A DNA stretch of 64,000 nt, taken from Abelmoschus esculentus (Eukaryota; Streptophyta; Magnoliopsida; Malvales; Malvaceae). This document shows, piece by piece, positions 11,066-24,420 of this stretch (the stretch's first letter is position 1; every line of letters begins with the position of its first letter). The stretch lies in assembly GCA_035048815.1 (NCBI GenBank), contig JAUCBN010000011.1, positions 15,215,501 to 15,279,500 of the forward strand. The letters run 5' to 3'. A model generated the notes under the pieces. The model had not been told where the DNA came from, made no database searches, and saw only the letters and a program-made list of their open reading frames with translations. The position numbers and the translations under genes are program-made.

Positions 11066-12032
11066 ATATCAAAGTTCAGCAAATTGTCCATAGTTGACTC
11101 CGCTTATCTCTAAGTCAGAGTACTGTTGTTGACTGGTCCTTGACGATACCTCTCGGCGTAAATCAACGATAACCACCAACCAATCCAACACTTCTTTTAA
11201 CTGCTGAAACTCTTAATCTATCTCTAGGTCCAGTTAGTGTCTACAACATCGTACTTATCCCTTTCGTGAATCTACACCTCTCGATGCTAGATAAATATAT
11301 TACTTGCAAACTTCTCTCTCGAGCTTGAATACAAGAACAAGGAATGACAATAGGATAAGCAGACTTTGATATTATTATTGCATTAGAACAAAGAAACAAG
11401 AATCAATCTCCTTTCACTAATATCTACAACCTTCACCTATCCCTAAGAAATTTAGAATATAATTTCGTTTAGATACAATTCTTAGGGAGAAGGGTCTCTC
11501 TAAAAATCCGCTCTCTAAACAATGTGACCGGCTAGGGTATATATAATCTTAACCTAGGGCAAATCTTTCCTAAATAGACTTCAACTTGGAGTAAGGAACA
11601 AGTCTTCTTCAAGGGGTCTGATATTTCCAAGTTTGTCGCCTTCTAGAAGGGTTTTCCCGCTTGGTCTTTGACTTGGGCTTTTAGTGCGCTAGCCTGGTCC
11701 AATTAGTGCGCTGCATCTTCCAGAATGTTCTCTATATTTTTATCTTTCATTGCGCCTCCATTGTTGGTGCTACCACTCTGGATTCTGCCACGGCCTTATC
11801 CTTGGCCTCGGCCTCAACATTGCTTCACTGCTTCTTCGGCCCTGGATATTCTTGCATGTACAGAATATGTAATAATATCTGCATTCTCTATAAATCTTGA
11901 CTTTGTAAGTGATGATAACGGAATATCTGATATTTGCGCAAAGAGTACATATTTCAGTTTAAGTTGGTGTATAATAGATACATAAAATACCATGAGAAGG
12001 GTAGTAAATAACTGCCTTTTGTGCACTCATCA
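11066..12032 (-). repeat. E2 5' LTR, outer part (right of E3), with TATA box
   Basis: It continues the E2 LTR interrupted at 6506 and ends (its minus-strand start) TGATGAGTGC at 12032. It is collinear with the E13 LTR at about 54340-55330. A TATA-like run TATATATA at 11538-11545, read on the minus strand, falls where E11, E12 and E13 LTRs also have TATA-like sequence, so this is the likely U3 promoter. Confidence 0.85.
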
Positions 12033-12419
12033 GACTTGTAACTAGTTTATTAATCTCCTAAATCTTTCTATTGGAGAGATCCTAAAGAAAACAAAAAACA
12101 AGATAAAAAAGAATGATACAATGAAGAACTTTGGTTAGTTTGAAAATAGATAAAAGATTGTGTTGAAAGGTAGGAAAAAAACATTTTAAATAAAACAAAA
12201 AGAAAAAAAAAATTAAGCCAATATGAATAATTTGTACTCATCTACCATTAAAAAGATAAATAAATTTGGTAGAGAATTCATATGAAATATGATTAATCAA
12301 GCATTGAAAAGTAGAACATATTTGATTTGTAACAACTTTGTCTAGTATCTAAGAAATATCAACTAAACCAATAAAATATGATATAATTGATATACTTACT
12401 AAATAGACTCAAGCATCAG
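12033..12419. other. AT-rich spacer downstream of E4, no gene seen
   Basis: About 390 bases between the outer end of the E2 LTR and the recognisable part of the E4 copia gag. It may be decayed E4 sequence. I see no motif, repeat or open frame that supports a call. Confidence 0.4.
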
Positions 12420-12779
12420 AGGCTTTTAGAGAAGATGCATTATGAAGAAGATCCAGAATCTTTTAGTAATGTGCTTTAGTAAATACAAGGGGAGCAGACA
12501 AAGCAAAAACATTGGTTGGAAGAGCAGTAGGAGCAACAACAACATCTGATGAAGTTGGCTGAGTTATAATATCAACCTAAACCTCTTTCTTTTCTTTGTG
12601 AATTTAAAATCAGCTAAAAATTCTACTAATCGATAACATTAATCCTTCCTATGTTTTTTAGCATATAGTGGTCACAGAAACCATTGAAGCGTCTGTGAGA
12701 ATTTGAACCACCAGAAGCATACATGATAGAGGGATCAAAAACTGGAGTAATGCTAGTGAGCTGCAGCCTTTGTGATTCT
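12420..12779 (-). pseudogene. E4 copia gag, C-terminal part (split by E5)
   Basis: Minus-strand remnant of a copia-type gag. It reads QRLQLTSITPVFDPSIMYAS, then a decayed zinc-knuckle region with FNGFCDHY, then APLVFTKAHYQKILDLLH. It continues the gag fragment at 46651-47295: joining the two across E5 restores the expected order, with ATTCT present at both junctions (12775-12779 and 46646-46650) as the target duplication. Stops and lost cysteines show it is inactive. Pol is not recognisable downstream. Confidence 0.78.
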
Positions 12780-13909
12780 TGATAAGTGTATAAAATTTCT
12801 ATATTTCATATCATTTATTCATTTAATTGTTACGAGTAATGAACAAATTTAATAGTAATATTGGATAATTCTGCATATTTTCTACATTTCAGCATTCAAG
12901 CACTTAATTCATGCTTTCATATATTATTTGGTATAAAACAAGAACAATTAATTTTTTTCTTAGACATGAAATAAACTTATGGGTAATACCAGATACTATC
13001 GATAGATGTTGGAGGTTGAAGATCAATTGCAGATAAACACCCGCATCGATAGCATATTGGTTGCCACGGTAGCAGAATAAAGATGACAATTGGTTCATGA
13101 TAGAAAGAGAATAAAGTACAGAGTCTAGTGAGCACAATCAGAGAAGAAACATAAGCGAAGAAAGAAAGTCAAGCCATGGTCAAACTAAACGGAAGTTCAA
13201 AATCTCAAAAAGGAGCAAAATTAGGAAATAGAATAAAGAGTTGTAATTTAATAAGAATATGTATTATATTCCTTTTAGAACTCCTAATACTTATCGGAGA
13301 ATTTGACCTAGACGTGGCCTATATAATGCAAGCTCTTAGGTCTAGGAAAGTAAGTCGATTTTTAGAGAATAATCCCTTAGCCACCGATAACAATACATGT
13401 TCTAAATCTTCCTCAATGCTTAGGTTAATTATGGAGTAGTTAGGGAAGAATGTTTTAATTTATTTGATCCATATTAATGCTATCCAAGTTTCATTGTTTA
13501 TTCTCTCTTGGTTCTCACTCTTTATTGAATATGAGCTAGGAAGATAAGTTTGCGACGAGAAACTTATTTTTCTAGACAAGGGATAGTTAGGCTCACGAAA
13601 TAAGAGAATATGACCTTTGCTCTTGGGCATTGGCTAATCCAACAAGGATTTTAGAGACTAAAACAACGCATATTATCAGTTGTTGTTCACCCTTGATTCA
13701 CGTTGGGAGTTACTATCAGGACGTGTTATTCAATAGTACAAATTAGGGATAAGAAAGAGGCAATTAAGGATGCTCCATCGAACTATGAAAAGTTGAATAG
13801 TCGACAAGGCATAACCCGCCAAGGAAGCCAAGATAACCCTTCAATGATCCGCCGAGGCGATACTTCAATCCCATGCATTAATAAGAGGATAATATATTGC
13901 AATTTGACT
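12780..13909 (+). repeat. E5 5' LTR, first part
   Basis: It starts TGATAAGTGTATAAAATTTC immediately after the ATTCT flank in the E4 gag. From about 13447 it matches the E5 3' LTR remnant (45939-46390). It is interrupted at 13909/13910 by E6. It belongs to the Athila LTR type by its TGATAAGTG start and by the gag that follows, but is a different subfamily from the E2/E11/E12/E13 LTR. Confidence 0.8.
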
Positions 13910-16900
13910 ACAACAACCATAAAATTGTCTTAGAAATTAGTGAACCAGTTTAGCCAAGATAGCCTAGTTCGGGATTAAATACTTAAAAATTAGTTTTTAA
14001 TCGAAATAAATTGAGGAAAAATATTCCAAAATCCTTATTTAACATATATTTTACTTTGTTCAATTCAATTTCAAAAATTAACCCTTTAATCCCTAAGATT
14101 TTGAAATTAGTGACCATTTTGTAAAATTTGGAAATTTGAGGACAATTTTATAAAATAAGTCAAAACTTTGAACCTTTAAGGGACTTTGATCCAATTATAA
14201 TACTAACTGGTCTAGGCTTTCTAAAGTTTATTTAATTAAGCCCAAAAATTATATTTTAACTCAAATAATTTAATTAATCCAATTTTTAATATTAAGACTC
14301 TTTTTAACATTAAAAACCTAACATATTTTTCTAATTTTTATTTTCTCTCATTGGAGGCAGTCGTTCTATCAACAGTAAAGGTAAAAACTTTTTATTTTTC
14401 ATCTAATTTCATTTTCATTAATCATTATAGCTTTTTCTTCATTAAAATTTTAGTTTTCTCGTTTTAAAACCCAGAAAGCGATTGGATCAGTTTTGGAGGT
14501 AAGATTTGATCAATCATATAGAAATTTGAATTTCTTTAATCAAAACCTAAGTTATTGGCTTGGAATATTTGTTTTTAATCTTTTGATTTCATAAAAATCG
14601 GATTTTAGCCAAAAATATCGATTTTCGTTCAAGGTTTTGATCCACTATTTTTGGATCTTAAATTCATATTCTTGAATGTATTAGTATGTTTAGAACATGT
14701 TTTAAATATATATAATCTCGTACTTTAGGTTTAGGTGAAGCTTGGTGTGTTTCATGAAATTTTCGGTTAAGGTTTTTTAGGTTTTAAAGGGTACTGTGTA
14801 GGGATACGACTTGAAAGTTTCTTTTGTTTTTGTTTTGATGCTTGAAACAAGACAAGAGTTGGGAGATCATGTTTGAGGTGGTTTTTGTTTGTATTGGTGG
14901 CTAGGCGAGTAACATCTGTTGTTGAATGGTTTATAAGTGGCTTCTTTGGCATTGGTTTATACTTATTTTACAGAGGCTTGTGAGTGTAGGGAAGGTGTAA
15001 AAACCTCTTTATACTTGGAAGTAAGTAAAGGTTTAAGCTTTCGCAAATAGTCCTATATTACAATATATTTTTACTATGAATTTTGTCATGCTTGTTGTTG
15101 ATTTTGCATACTTGCCTACGCATGATATTTAGATGCTCATTCTACTATTTTTATGTAGATTTAATATAAGATTGATGATCCCATAATTTATTTAAAAAAT
15201 ATGATATATGAGATTTTCCCTGTTTTGCATTTGATGCTTGTAAGAATGGGATGCATGTGTTTAAGTCTGTTTTGAATTAAGTTTGAGCATTGTTTTTTGA
15301 TATAATATTGGCTAGTTAAGTGATGAACCTTATGAGATAATTTGATCGATCAATAGGGTCTAGAGTGTATTATAAATATTCAAAATTCGTACGTGTATAA
15401 ATTCCTTGTGTGTTGAATTATGATTTTTAGGCTAATGCTATGTGATAAGGGTAGTACTACTACATCCGGGTTGATAGGGGTAGTACTATCACCGGAAACC
15501 AAGGTGAGACTTATCATGTTGAGGGTATTATCAACATGCTCATACGCTGAGGGTAGTACTATCATGTAGTTGCCCGTTTTTCCTAACAATTTGGGATAGT
15601 ACAAATCGGATCACTAGCTCCAATATATACTTATGTTTTCATTTTGAAATTGCAAGTCTTATGTTTTATTAGGCTTTTCTAGGTGAATAGCATGTTAGAC
15701 TTGTTTTTTCTTAGAAAGCATGTGGTGGCTTTTGAAGGGTTTTACCGGTAATTTATGTTGGCATGTTAGGCCATGATTTTTGTTAACACTTGTTGGTTTT
15801 ACTATTGGCCTTGATGGTCATGTTTATATTGTTTAAAAGAAGCATGACATGTTTTACTTTGATAAAATTGAGTATTTATGGGTTGTATTGCAAGTGATGT
15901 TTCTAATTGTTTTATTACCCTCACTAAGTTTCAATCTTAATCTCTCTCTTTTCCCTTGTAATGCAGATAAGTGTTGGAAGGAACCGGAAAGCAAAGGAGT
16001 CGTACGTGCTTATTTTAGTGTTTTCTTAGCTCAATATTCTTTTTCTTATATTACAAGCCTAGGTAGTTGAGAGCAATTGAATAGAGAACTTATGTGTTTG
16101 GGATTCTATTTTGGACATATTGGCTTGTGAATTATGTGTTATGCGTATGAAATTAAGTAACCATGCATCTAGAGATGATGTTATGAAGTGTGGTTTATGC
16201 CTATAGGATCTTATATGCTTCTAGAGAACTTTAGAATCGCGTCTAAGGAATGAAACTTGCGTAATCTTCACTTTCTAGGCAAAGGGTTTCGGTACCTGTT
16301 CATAGGGTATCGATACCTAGGCAAAAATATGATGGTTTTCTGAAAAATTAGACTAGGTATCGAAACCACATGATCAGGTTTCAAAACAATATGAACAAAA
16401 CAAGCAGGTATTCGGTACATTTGATTTTGGTATCGATATCAACCTTTACAGTTTCAAATGGTATCGATACGTGGTTATAGTTGTATCAAAATGCGGGCTT
16501 GTTACGTAGGTAATTGAGCAAGACCTCGAAGGTGTACCGAAACACTTAAGTCTTGCTTTAATGCCCCCTTTTTTGTTATCTTGGTATGGAAACTGGGAAA
16601 GGGTGTTTCGAAACTCCTAACAATTAATATCGTTATAGGTTGGCTTAAATTTCAAAACTTTACATTTTAGTCACCAAACTTTAGGAAAATAATTAAATGA
16701 CTTGTAGACATTATTTTAAGCTGTAAATTTACATACATGTATGAAATATACTTAATTTAATATTGGTAACCTTAATTTCATATTTAGAGTATAAATTCTA
16801 AAAAATTAAAATTAGGTCCCTAAAACTTGTTAGATAAAATTAGGACTCATTTGATTTTGAAGTCTACTGCAAATGAACTCAGTCCTTGCATGAACATGTA

Positions 16901-17045
16901 GAATATAATAAAAGCATATAGATAAGATAAAAAGAAAAAAAATAATTAGGATCGTTTATCGGGGTGAGTCTCCAGATTAACCTCGGTATTTCCCGTGTAT
17001 CTCGTTCGAATCGGGTGGCATCTAGACCGTGTCGATGGGGTTACA
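13910..17045 (+). repeat. E6 solo LTR (gypsy-like), about 3.1 kb
   Basis: Comparison with the E5 3' LTR at 46390-46430 shows that 13910-17045 is an insertion. It ends CGATGGGGTTACA like the Tekay-type LTRs; its start (ACAACAACC...) has lost a clear TG. No PBS, polypurine tract or pol adjoins it, so I read it as a solo LTR. It contains clustered palindromes at 16280-16470. Small open frames inside look like chance. Confidence 0.72.
16280..16640. repeat. GGTATCGATACC palindrome cluster in E6
   Basis: GGTATCGATACC at 16306-16317, GGTATCGATATC at 16429-16440 and GGTATCGATAC at 16460-16470, plus degenerate copies such as GTTTCGAAAC near 16600. Confidence 0.85.
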
Positions 17046-17288
17046 TGTACTTCCCTTTACAAAGCAATCAACCTAGACGTACTTCTTTCACCCCAATTTT
17101 TGTTATTTACTTAATTATTTTCTTTAAGTCATTCTATCTCCAAACCAAAATTACTTGTGTTCTTATCTTTTTAGTGTAGGAATAAGTTGTCTCGTAGGTA
17201 ATCCAGTCCCTGCGGGTTAGACAATCTAAAGTATTACAACTTGTCATTAGGTGGACACTTAAATCATAATACAAGACTCCAAAAACGT
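17046..17288 (+). repeat. E5 5' LTR, second part (between E6 and E7)
   Basis: It matches 46400-46635 of the E5 3' LTR, including TCTAAAGTATTACAACTT and AATCATAATACAAGA. It is interrupted at 17288 by E7, and the last bases of this LTR reappear at 25822-25834. Confidence 0.85.
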
Positions 17289-17808
17289 TGTAACATCCTG
17301 ATTTTGGATCTAGAAGTTTGTGTGTTGGTTAGAGAGGTTCGATTCGGGTTGAATCGGATTTCTCTGATGTATTATTCTGTGTAACTAAAAATAATGATAT
17401 TTGAAAAAGATGGGTAATAAATATTTGGAAAAGTTTTTAAAAATGTTAAAATGGTATTTTAAATTTAAAGGAATGTTAATTGAGTCCTAATTTTAATTAA
17501 TTAAGCTTAATTTCAATTTTAGTGGCCAAATTATGAAAATTGGAAAGTTAGTGGTCAAATTGAAATTTTAGGAAAATTTGGGGTTTTAGTGACTAAATTG
17601 AGAAGTCAAAGCTTAGAATCTTTAGAGGGCCATTAACCCAAATTTTTTTAATTAGAAATCATTCATCAAAATTTTGTTTTAATTGACGGTTAATCATTTT
17701 TTTCTTTTCTCTCCATTTTCTCATATTTTTCTCTCAAATTTTCTCAAATCAATTGCTGAATTCTTCTCCATTTTCTTGAATATTCCTCTCATTTTATTCA
17801 ACATTTCA
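17289..17808 (+). repeat. E7 LTR, first part (split by E8)
   Basis: It starts TGTAACATCCTGATTTTGG, the Del/Tekay-like LTR start seen in E1 and E3. It is interrupted by E8; TTTCA occurs at 17804-17808 and again at 23477-23481, a perfect 5-bp target duplication. Confidence 0.9.
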
Positions 17809-19884
17809 TGTAACCCCTAAAATTCACCTAATTTCTTGGATTAGAAGTTAGGGTTTTATTTTACTGAAACAAGATTTACAAGTTAGGGTTTTATAAAATT
17901 AAAATATAAATCGAATAAATTATTAAATAATTAATAATTTAAAATACTAAAATAAAATTCAACGTTTAGAATACTAAATTGAACCCACAAAATAATAAAA
18001 AGTCCAAAACCAGAAGTTATTCAAAGTCTGATACAAAATTATTAAATGAAATAATTACAAGTCTGAAATTATAAAACGTACGATATAACAGAAATTCAAT
18101 TTCGAAAGTCCTCCAAGTATCGAGATCTATGTCTGGGTATCTAAAACAGAAACTGGAAGGATGTAAGCTAGGGAGCCTAGTGTGTCTCTCAAGTAGATAA
18201 ACAGTATTATAGAACAGTATAATGCAGATGATGTGAAGTATGCATGATATGCACCCAACTCCGAACACCAACAGAAGAGTAAGTTCCCCTGAACCACTCT
18301 AACTCCATCACACCAAAAGAAGTGGAAACTCGACCCGCAGGTGGATCCACTAAACAGAAGTAATAAATCACTAACTTTCCCGTACTCATATAGTCTACCA
18401 GATGTAATGTTATATGCATATACAGAATCAGAATGCATGTCTTAATATCGAACAGGAGACACACATGACAAATATCAGGATCAGAGATGTAATGGTAGGA
18501 TGATGCATGATCATACGGGTTAACAGAAACTGAATATACTGAAAGACAGAATTCACAGAAGAGAACACACATGAAGCAGAAGACTCAACGTCGATACTGA
18601 CGTCTACTAGACTCGGCTCTACCACTAGAATGAACCGGTGTAGATCCTACAAGTAACAGTAATCTTTAGACACACTACTATGCCACAATACAAGAGGGTA
18701 CACTAACATAAGTGGATCGAATACTCACGAGCGTGTCCCAGATACTGCTGAATAGGAGGGCGTCAAGGAGGAGGAAGAGGCAGATGCTCGAGGTCGGAGT
18801 CCACGTCACCTAAACCAAACAGAAACTGATTTAGAATTCTTTACAGATAACTTCCAGATAACTAAACGAACTTAAAAGCCTTAAAAATGCAATTCGGGTT
18901 CGAATTTTGAAAAATGGACATCGCCACCAGACTCAGAATGTCGAAAAACTTAATGTGGGCTCAAGTGAAAAAAGTCAACTGCTGACGTCAGCACTGGTCA
19001 ACGCTGATGTTAGTAGTGATGTCATCAGGTCAACATTGACATCAGCAGATAACGTCAGTAGTGACGTTAGTGGGTCGGACATTGGGTCGGTTGGGTCGGG
19101 TTTGGGGTCAAACGGGTCGAGTTTTCGGGTCGAGTCACAAACGGATTCTAGGATTTTCCCGAGAAAATCTGAAATTTCCAAATTTTCCTGAGAAATCTGG
19201 GTTTTCCAGAAATCTGGAAAAATCCAGATTTTTTCCAGGTACATTTCTCACTGATTTTTCCATAAGACACCCCTTAGATTCGATCCAAAATAGGATTTAA
19301 ACCTCTTAAGAACACGAAAAGGACTCTCACAATCTGAAACACAGATTAAAACAACCCAACACTCGAACCATCTTCAAACACTCTCCACACAACAGTCCGA
19401 ACCAAAAACCACAAGCTAAAAACTCTACAAACAACGGAATCGAAACTGAAAGGAGTAAATAGAGATTGAATACTTACCAAGAGCTTACCAAAGAAACCGA
19501 ACAATGATCATAGAAAACCAGTCGAAGGAGAGAAAGAAGAAACGATAGAATGGCTCTGTTGAACTTTTCAGATGGAACCCATGAATCTCGAACATCAAAC
19601 GGATTACAAGGGTTTTTGAATAACAGTCGAATTTACTGTAACTTAAATTCGGGACAGATTTATGCCAGAACAAAACGAAACGGAAGAGAGGATGAAACTG
19701 ATACAAGGTATTTTGGTAAAAATACTCAACAAGTGCTTGAAGTTTTAGAAACATCACACTCAGACCCTTAACTTTCAAGAATTGCAAAAATGGCCACCGA
19801 TTTCAGAAACTTAAATCCCCAAATTCTAGAGTTTACGATTTAGGAATTTAGGTTTTTGAAATAGGGAAAAAACAGGGTATTAAA
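17809..19884 (-). repeat. E8 3' LTR, chromodomain gypsy, about 2.08 kb
   Basis: In plus coordinates it runs from TGTAACCCCTAAAATTCACC to a mutated ...CAGGGTATTAAA. It is nearly identical over long stretches to 21595-23476. A minus-strand polypurine tract (plus-strand ACTCTCCCCCC) lies just inside the element at 19885-19895, confirming minus orientation. Confidence 0.92.
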
Positions 19885-21594
19885 ACTCTCCCCCCTTACA
19901 GAAATTTCGTCCTCGAAATTTACCTGGATCAAAAAGATGTGGATACTGGGCTTTGATAACATATTTGGGCTCCCATGCAGCCTCATCATGACCTCGATTA
20001 CACTAGAGAACCTTAACCATCTTAATGGTTTTCTTCTGAAGGACTTTCCGGTCCTGAGTAATAATCTCAATTGGTTCTTCCTCATAACACAGATCTGGAC
20101 GAATCTCAAAATCCTCAACGGACAGAACATGAGACGGATCTGCTCGATAACGTCTCAGTACAGAAATATGGAAGACGTCATGGATACGCTTGAGTTCTGG
20201 TGGTAAATCAAGCTGATAAGCTACAGGTCCAACACGCTTGAGAATACGGTAAGGTCCAATATATCTGGGACTGAGCTTGCCCTTACGGCCAAAATGTAGT
20301 ACCTTCCTCCATGGAGATACTTTCAGGAAAACCTCGTCACCGACCTCAAACTCAAGATCCTTACACCTTAAATCTGCGTAGAATTTCTGTCTATCAAAAC
20401 CTGCCTTAAGCTGATCCCGAATCAACCTGACTGTCAACTCAGCCTCATGTACAAAATCTGGACCCAATAAACGGTGCTCATTAAGTTCAGTCCAACTGAT
20501 AGGAGTACGACACTTACGCCTTACGCCCATACAGAGCCTCATACGGTGCCATCTTAATACTGGCCTGATAACTGTTATTATATGTGAACTCTGCCAAAGG
20601 TAAGAAATCTTCCCAACTACCTCTGAAGTCCAGAATACATCCTCTCAACATATCCTCAAGGATCTAAATCACACGCTTAGACTGACCATCTGTCTGAGGG
20701 TGATATGCAGTACTGAAGTTCAACCGAGTACCCAGAGCAGTATGTAGAGAACCCTAGAACTTAGACGTGAACCTCGGATCTCGATCAGATATAATGGACA
20801 GAGGCACTCCATGCAGCTGAACAATATCAGAGATGTATAACCTGGCCAACTTACTTAGAGGGTAAGTGGTCTTGATAGGAATAAAGTATGCAGACTTGGT
20901 CAACCGATCCACGATGACCCAAACAGAATCCTTTTTAGGTACGGAGTCAAAGGCTACCCACTAACGAAATCTATAGTCACACGCTCCCACTTCCACTGAG
21001 GAATCTCAATGTGCTGAAGAAGTCCAGATGGACGCTGATGCTCTGCTTTGACTTTTTGACAAGTCAAGCACTTGGACACAAAACTGACCACGTCTCGCTT
21101 GAGACCTTTCCACCAATACTTCTTTCGGAGATTCTTATACATCTTATCACCACCAGGATACATAGAATACAGACTATGATGGGCCTCTCGAAGAATAACC
21201 TGTTTCAACTCAGAGTTCCTCGGAACACAGTAACGACCCCGGAAGCATAAAACACCATCCAGATCAATAGAGAATTCCTGATAAGATCCCTCCTTAACTT
21301 CAGCAGCACGATGAGCCAAGTACGGATCACTGGGCTGCTCAGCCTGAATCTCAGATATCAGAGTAGGAACCACCCGAAACTCTTCTAACAAGCTACCATC
21401 CTCAAACAAACTTATCCGGGCAAATAGAGCCCTCAAATCTGAAATGGCATTGCGACTTAAGGCATCCGCAACGACATTAGCTTTACCTGGGTGATAGTCA
21501 ATCTCACAGTCATAATCTTTCAGAAGCTCTAACCAACGTCGCTGTCTCAGATTAAGTTCCTTCTGAGTGAGAAAGTACTTAAGAGTCTTAAGTT
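19885..21594 (-). pseudogene. E8 pol remnant: RNase H end, integrase, chromodomain
   Basis: Minus-strand C-terminal part of a Del/Tekay-like polyprotein. In order: the RNase H tail with YHPGKANVVADALSR, the integrase zinc-binding region with HHSLYSMYPGGDKMY and CLTCQKVKAEHQ, the catalytic core with VIVDRLTKSAYF and SDRDPRF, the C-terminal domain with VGDEVFLKVSPWRKV, and the chromodomain tail with QYPHLF. The core's third acidic residue is replaced: the motif reads SKRVI followed by a TAG stop, where the family has Ser-Glu-Arg-Val. A stop also replaces a conserved Trp in the chromodomain, and there are frame breaks near 20545 and 20950. Gag, protease and reverse transcriptase were removed by a deletion ending inside the 5' LTR. 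Confidence 0.9.
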
Positions 21595-23476
21595 ATTCAA
21601 CGTTTAAAATACTAAATTCAACCCACAAAATGATAAATAACACAAAACCAGAAGTTATTCAAAGTCTGATACAAAATTATTAAATGAAATAATTATAAGT
21701 CTGAAATTATAAAACGTACGTTATAACAGAAATTCAAGTTTAAAAGTTCTCCAAGTACCGAGATCTATGACTGGTATCTAAAATAGAAACTAGAAGGATG
21801 TAAGCTAGGGAGCCTAGTGTGTCTCTAAAGTAGATAAATAGTATTACAGAACAGTATAATGCAGATAATGTGAAGTATGCATGATATGCACCCAACTCCG
21901 AACACCAACAAAAGAAGAGTAAGTTCCCCTGAACCACTCTAACTCCATCACACCAACAAAAGTGGAAGCTCGACCCGCAGGTGGAGCTACTAAACAGAAG
22001 TGATAAATCACTAACTTCCCCGTAGTCATATAGTCTACCAGATGTAATGTTATATGCATATACAGAATCAGAATGCATACCTTAATATCGAACAAGAGAC
22101 ATACATGACAAATATCAGCATCAGAGATGTAATGGTAGGATGATACATGATCATACGGGTTAACAGAAACTAAATATACTGAAAGACAGAATTCAAAAGA
22201 AGAGAATACACCTGAAGCAGAAGACTCAACGTCGATATTGACGTCTACTAGACTCGGCTCTACCACTAGAATGAGCCGATGCAGATCCTACAAGTAACAA
22301 TAATCTTTAGACACACTACTATGCCACAATACAAGAGCGTACACTAACAAAAGTGGATTGAATACTCACGAGCGTGTCCTGGAGACTATTGAATAGGAGG
22401 GCGTCCAGGAGGAGGAGGAGGCAGATGCTCGGGGTCGGAGTCCACGTCACTTGAACAAAACAGAAACTGATTCAGAATTCTTTATAGATAACTTCCAAAT
22501 AACTAAACAAACTTAAAAGCCTTAAAAACGACACTTTGGGTTCGAATCTCGAAAAATGGACAACGCCATCGAACTCAAGACGTCGAAAAACATAAAATAA
22601 GTCCGGATCAAAAAAGTCAACTGCTGACGCTAGCACTGGTCAACGTTGATGTCAGTAGTGACGTCAACAGATAATGTCAGTAGATGAAGTCAGTAGTGAC
22701 GTTAGCGGTGACGTGAGTAGGTTGGGTATCGGGTCGGTAGTGTTGGGTTTCGGGTTGGATGAGTCGGGTATTCAGGTCTAGTTGGGTCACAAACGGGTTC
22801 TTGGATCTGGAATTTCGAGAATTTTCCTAGGTATATTTCTCATTGATTTTTCCATAAGACACCCCTCAGATTTGATCCAAAACAGGATTTAGACCTCTTT
22901 AAAAAATGAAATCAACTCCCACAATCCGAAACACAGATCAAAACAACCTAACACTCGAACAATCTTCAAACACTCCCCACGCAACAGTCCGAACCAAAAA
23001 CCACAAGCTAAACACTCTACAAAGAACGAAACCGAAACTGAAAGGAGTAAACAGAGATTGAATCCTTACCAAGAGCTTACCAAAGAAACCGAACAAAGAT
23101 CACAGAAAACCAGTTGAAGGAGAGAAAGAAGGAACGAAAGAATGGCTCAGTTGAACTTTTCAGATGGAACCCATGAATCTCGAACATCAAACGGATTACA
23201 ATGGTTTTTGAATAACAACCGAATTTACTATAACTTAAATTCGGGACAGATTTATACCAGAACAAAAAGAAACGGAAGAGAGGAAGAAACTGATACAAGG
23301 TATTTTGGTAAAAATACTCAACAGGTGCTTGAAGTTTTAGAAACTTCACACTCAGACCCTTAACTTTCAAGAATTGCAAAAATGGCCACTGATTTTAGAA
23401 ACTTAAATCCCCAAATTCTAGGGTTTACGATTTAGGAATTTAGGTTTTTGAAATAGTGGAAAAACAGGGTGTTACA
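21595..23476 (-). repeat. E8 5' LTR, truncated
   Basis: It parallels E8's other LTR from about 17958 to its end and finishes CAGGGTGTTACA at 23476. The inner 150 bases or so and the PBS are lost, because the deletion joins RNase H sequence directly to LTR position about 17958-equivalent. Confidence 0.92.
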
Positions 23477-24194
23477 TTTCATTCTCTTCAAAACCTCTCA
23501 ATTTGTTTTGCAAAATCATCATCCAATTCCAAGAATGATCAAAAGAAGATTTCACGTAAAATTTGGTGGATGCATCTGAAAGGTAATTTTCTGATTTCTT
23601 TTCATTTCTAAGGTTCTTTATTTGATATTCCCAAGCATTTGGCTTACAAATCAACAATCTTAACTTGATTTTATGTTTTAATTCAAGATTTTAGAGTTTT
23701 TATGGAAATTTCAAGAAAATGAGTTAGATCTTGTTCAAGGCTGTAATTAGGGTAATTTTCTATGAAATTATACTTACTTTGATGATTAAATTGAGTCTTG
23801 TATTGATAAGACATAGTTTTAATCCTGGAATAGTTGAATCGGTATTGTTAGAAGTAGTTTTCGGGTGGTTTTATGGGTTGTTTTAGGTGCTTTGCTTTTT
23901 CTGGAGGTATAAGGATGGTTTGAAGGTGTTTTTAGTTCATAATTGAGGTGGATTAGGTGTTAGATTCATTAGGTTAGGGGCTGGTGTAATTCCAGATTTT
24001 TTCGGCTTAGTTTTTGGTAGTTTTATGGAGGTTCAATGTTGCTGCATTGTTGAACTTATCATGAATGCATTATGAGCAGCAAGTTAGCATGCATGATTGG
24101 AATTGATGTTGACTTAGTGACACTAACTTTAGATATGAATATAAATGACATGTCATTAGGACTAAGTGCACTATAAAGATTATGAGAGTAATGA

Positions 24195-24420
24195 TGTTGG
24201 CTACACGTAAACAAGGGTGACTATGTATCTGACCGTGCGTGTAGAGCTTGCCTATAAGTAAACAAGGGTGACTTTGTGTCCGACCGTGCATATAGTTGAC
24301 CCATACCTAAACAAGGGTGACTTTGTATCCGACCGTACGTAGTGGGGGTAACATGTATACAAGGGTGACTATGTGTCCAACCAATGCATGTTGAGACGAA
24401 GTGTCTGTAATTATGATATA
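24195..24420. repeat. Four-copy, roughly 50-bp tandem repeat in E7 LTR
   Basis: ACAAGGGTGACT recurs four times, near 24211, 24262, 24311 and 24359, each followed by (G/T)TATC or GTGTCC and CCGTGC or GCATG sequence. It is the same array type as in E1, E3 and E10. Confidence 0.85.

Noticed and set aside
13176..13439. An 87-codon plus-strand frame in the E5 LTR as a gene
   Set aside because: It lies wholly within the LTR, and I recognise no family.
20003..20542. A chromodomain host gene
   Set aside because: It is bordered by integrase on one side and a polypurine tract plus LTR on the other; it is E8 pol.
24195..24420. Possible centromeric satellite
   Set aside because: There are only four units, inside an LTR, and the same array occurs at the same LTR position in other elements.
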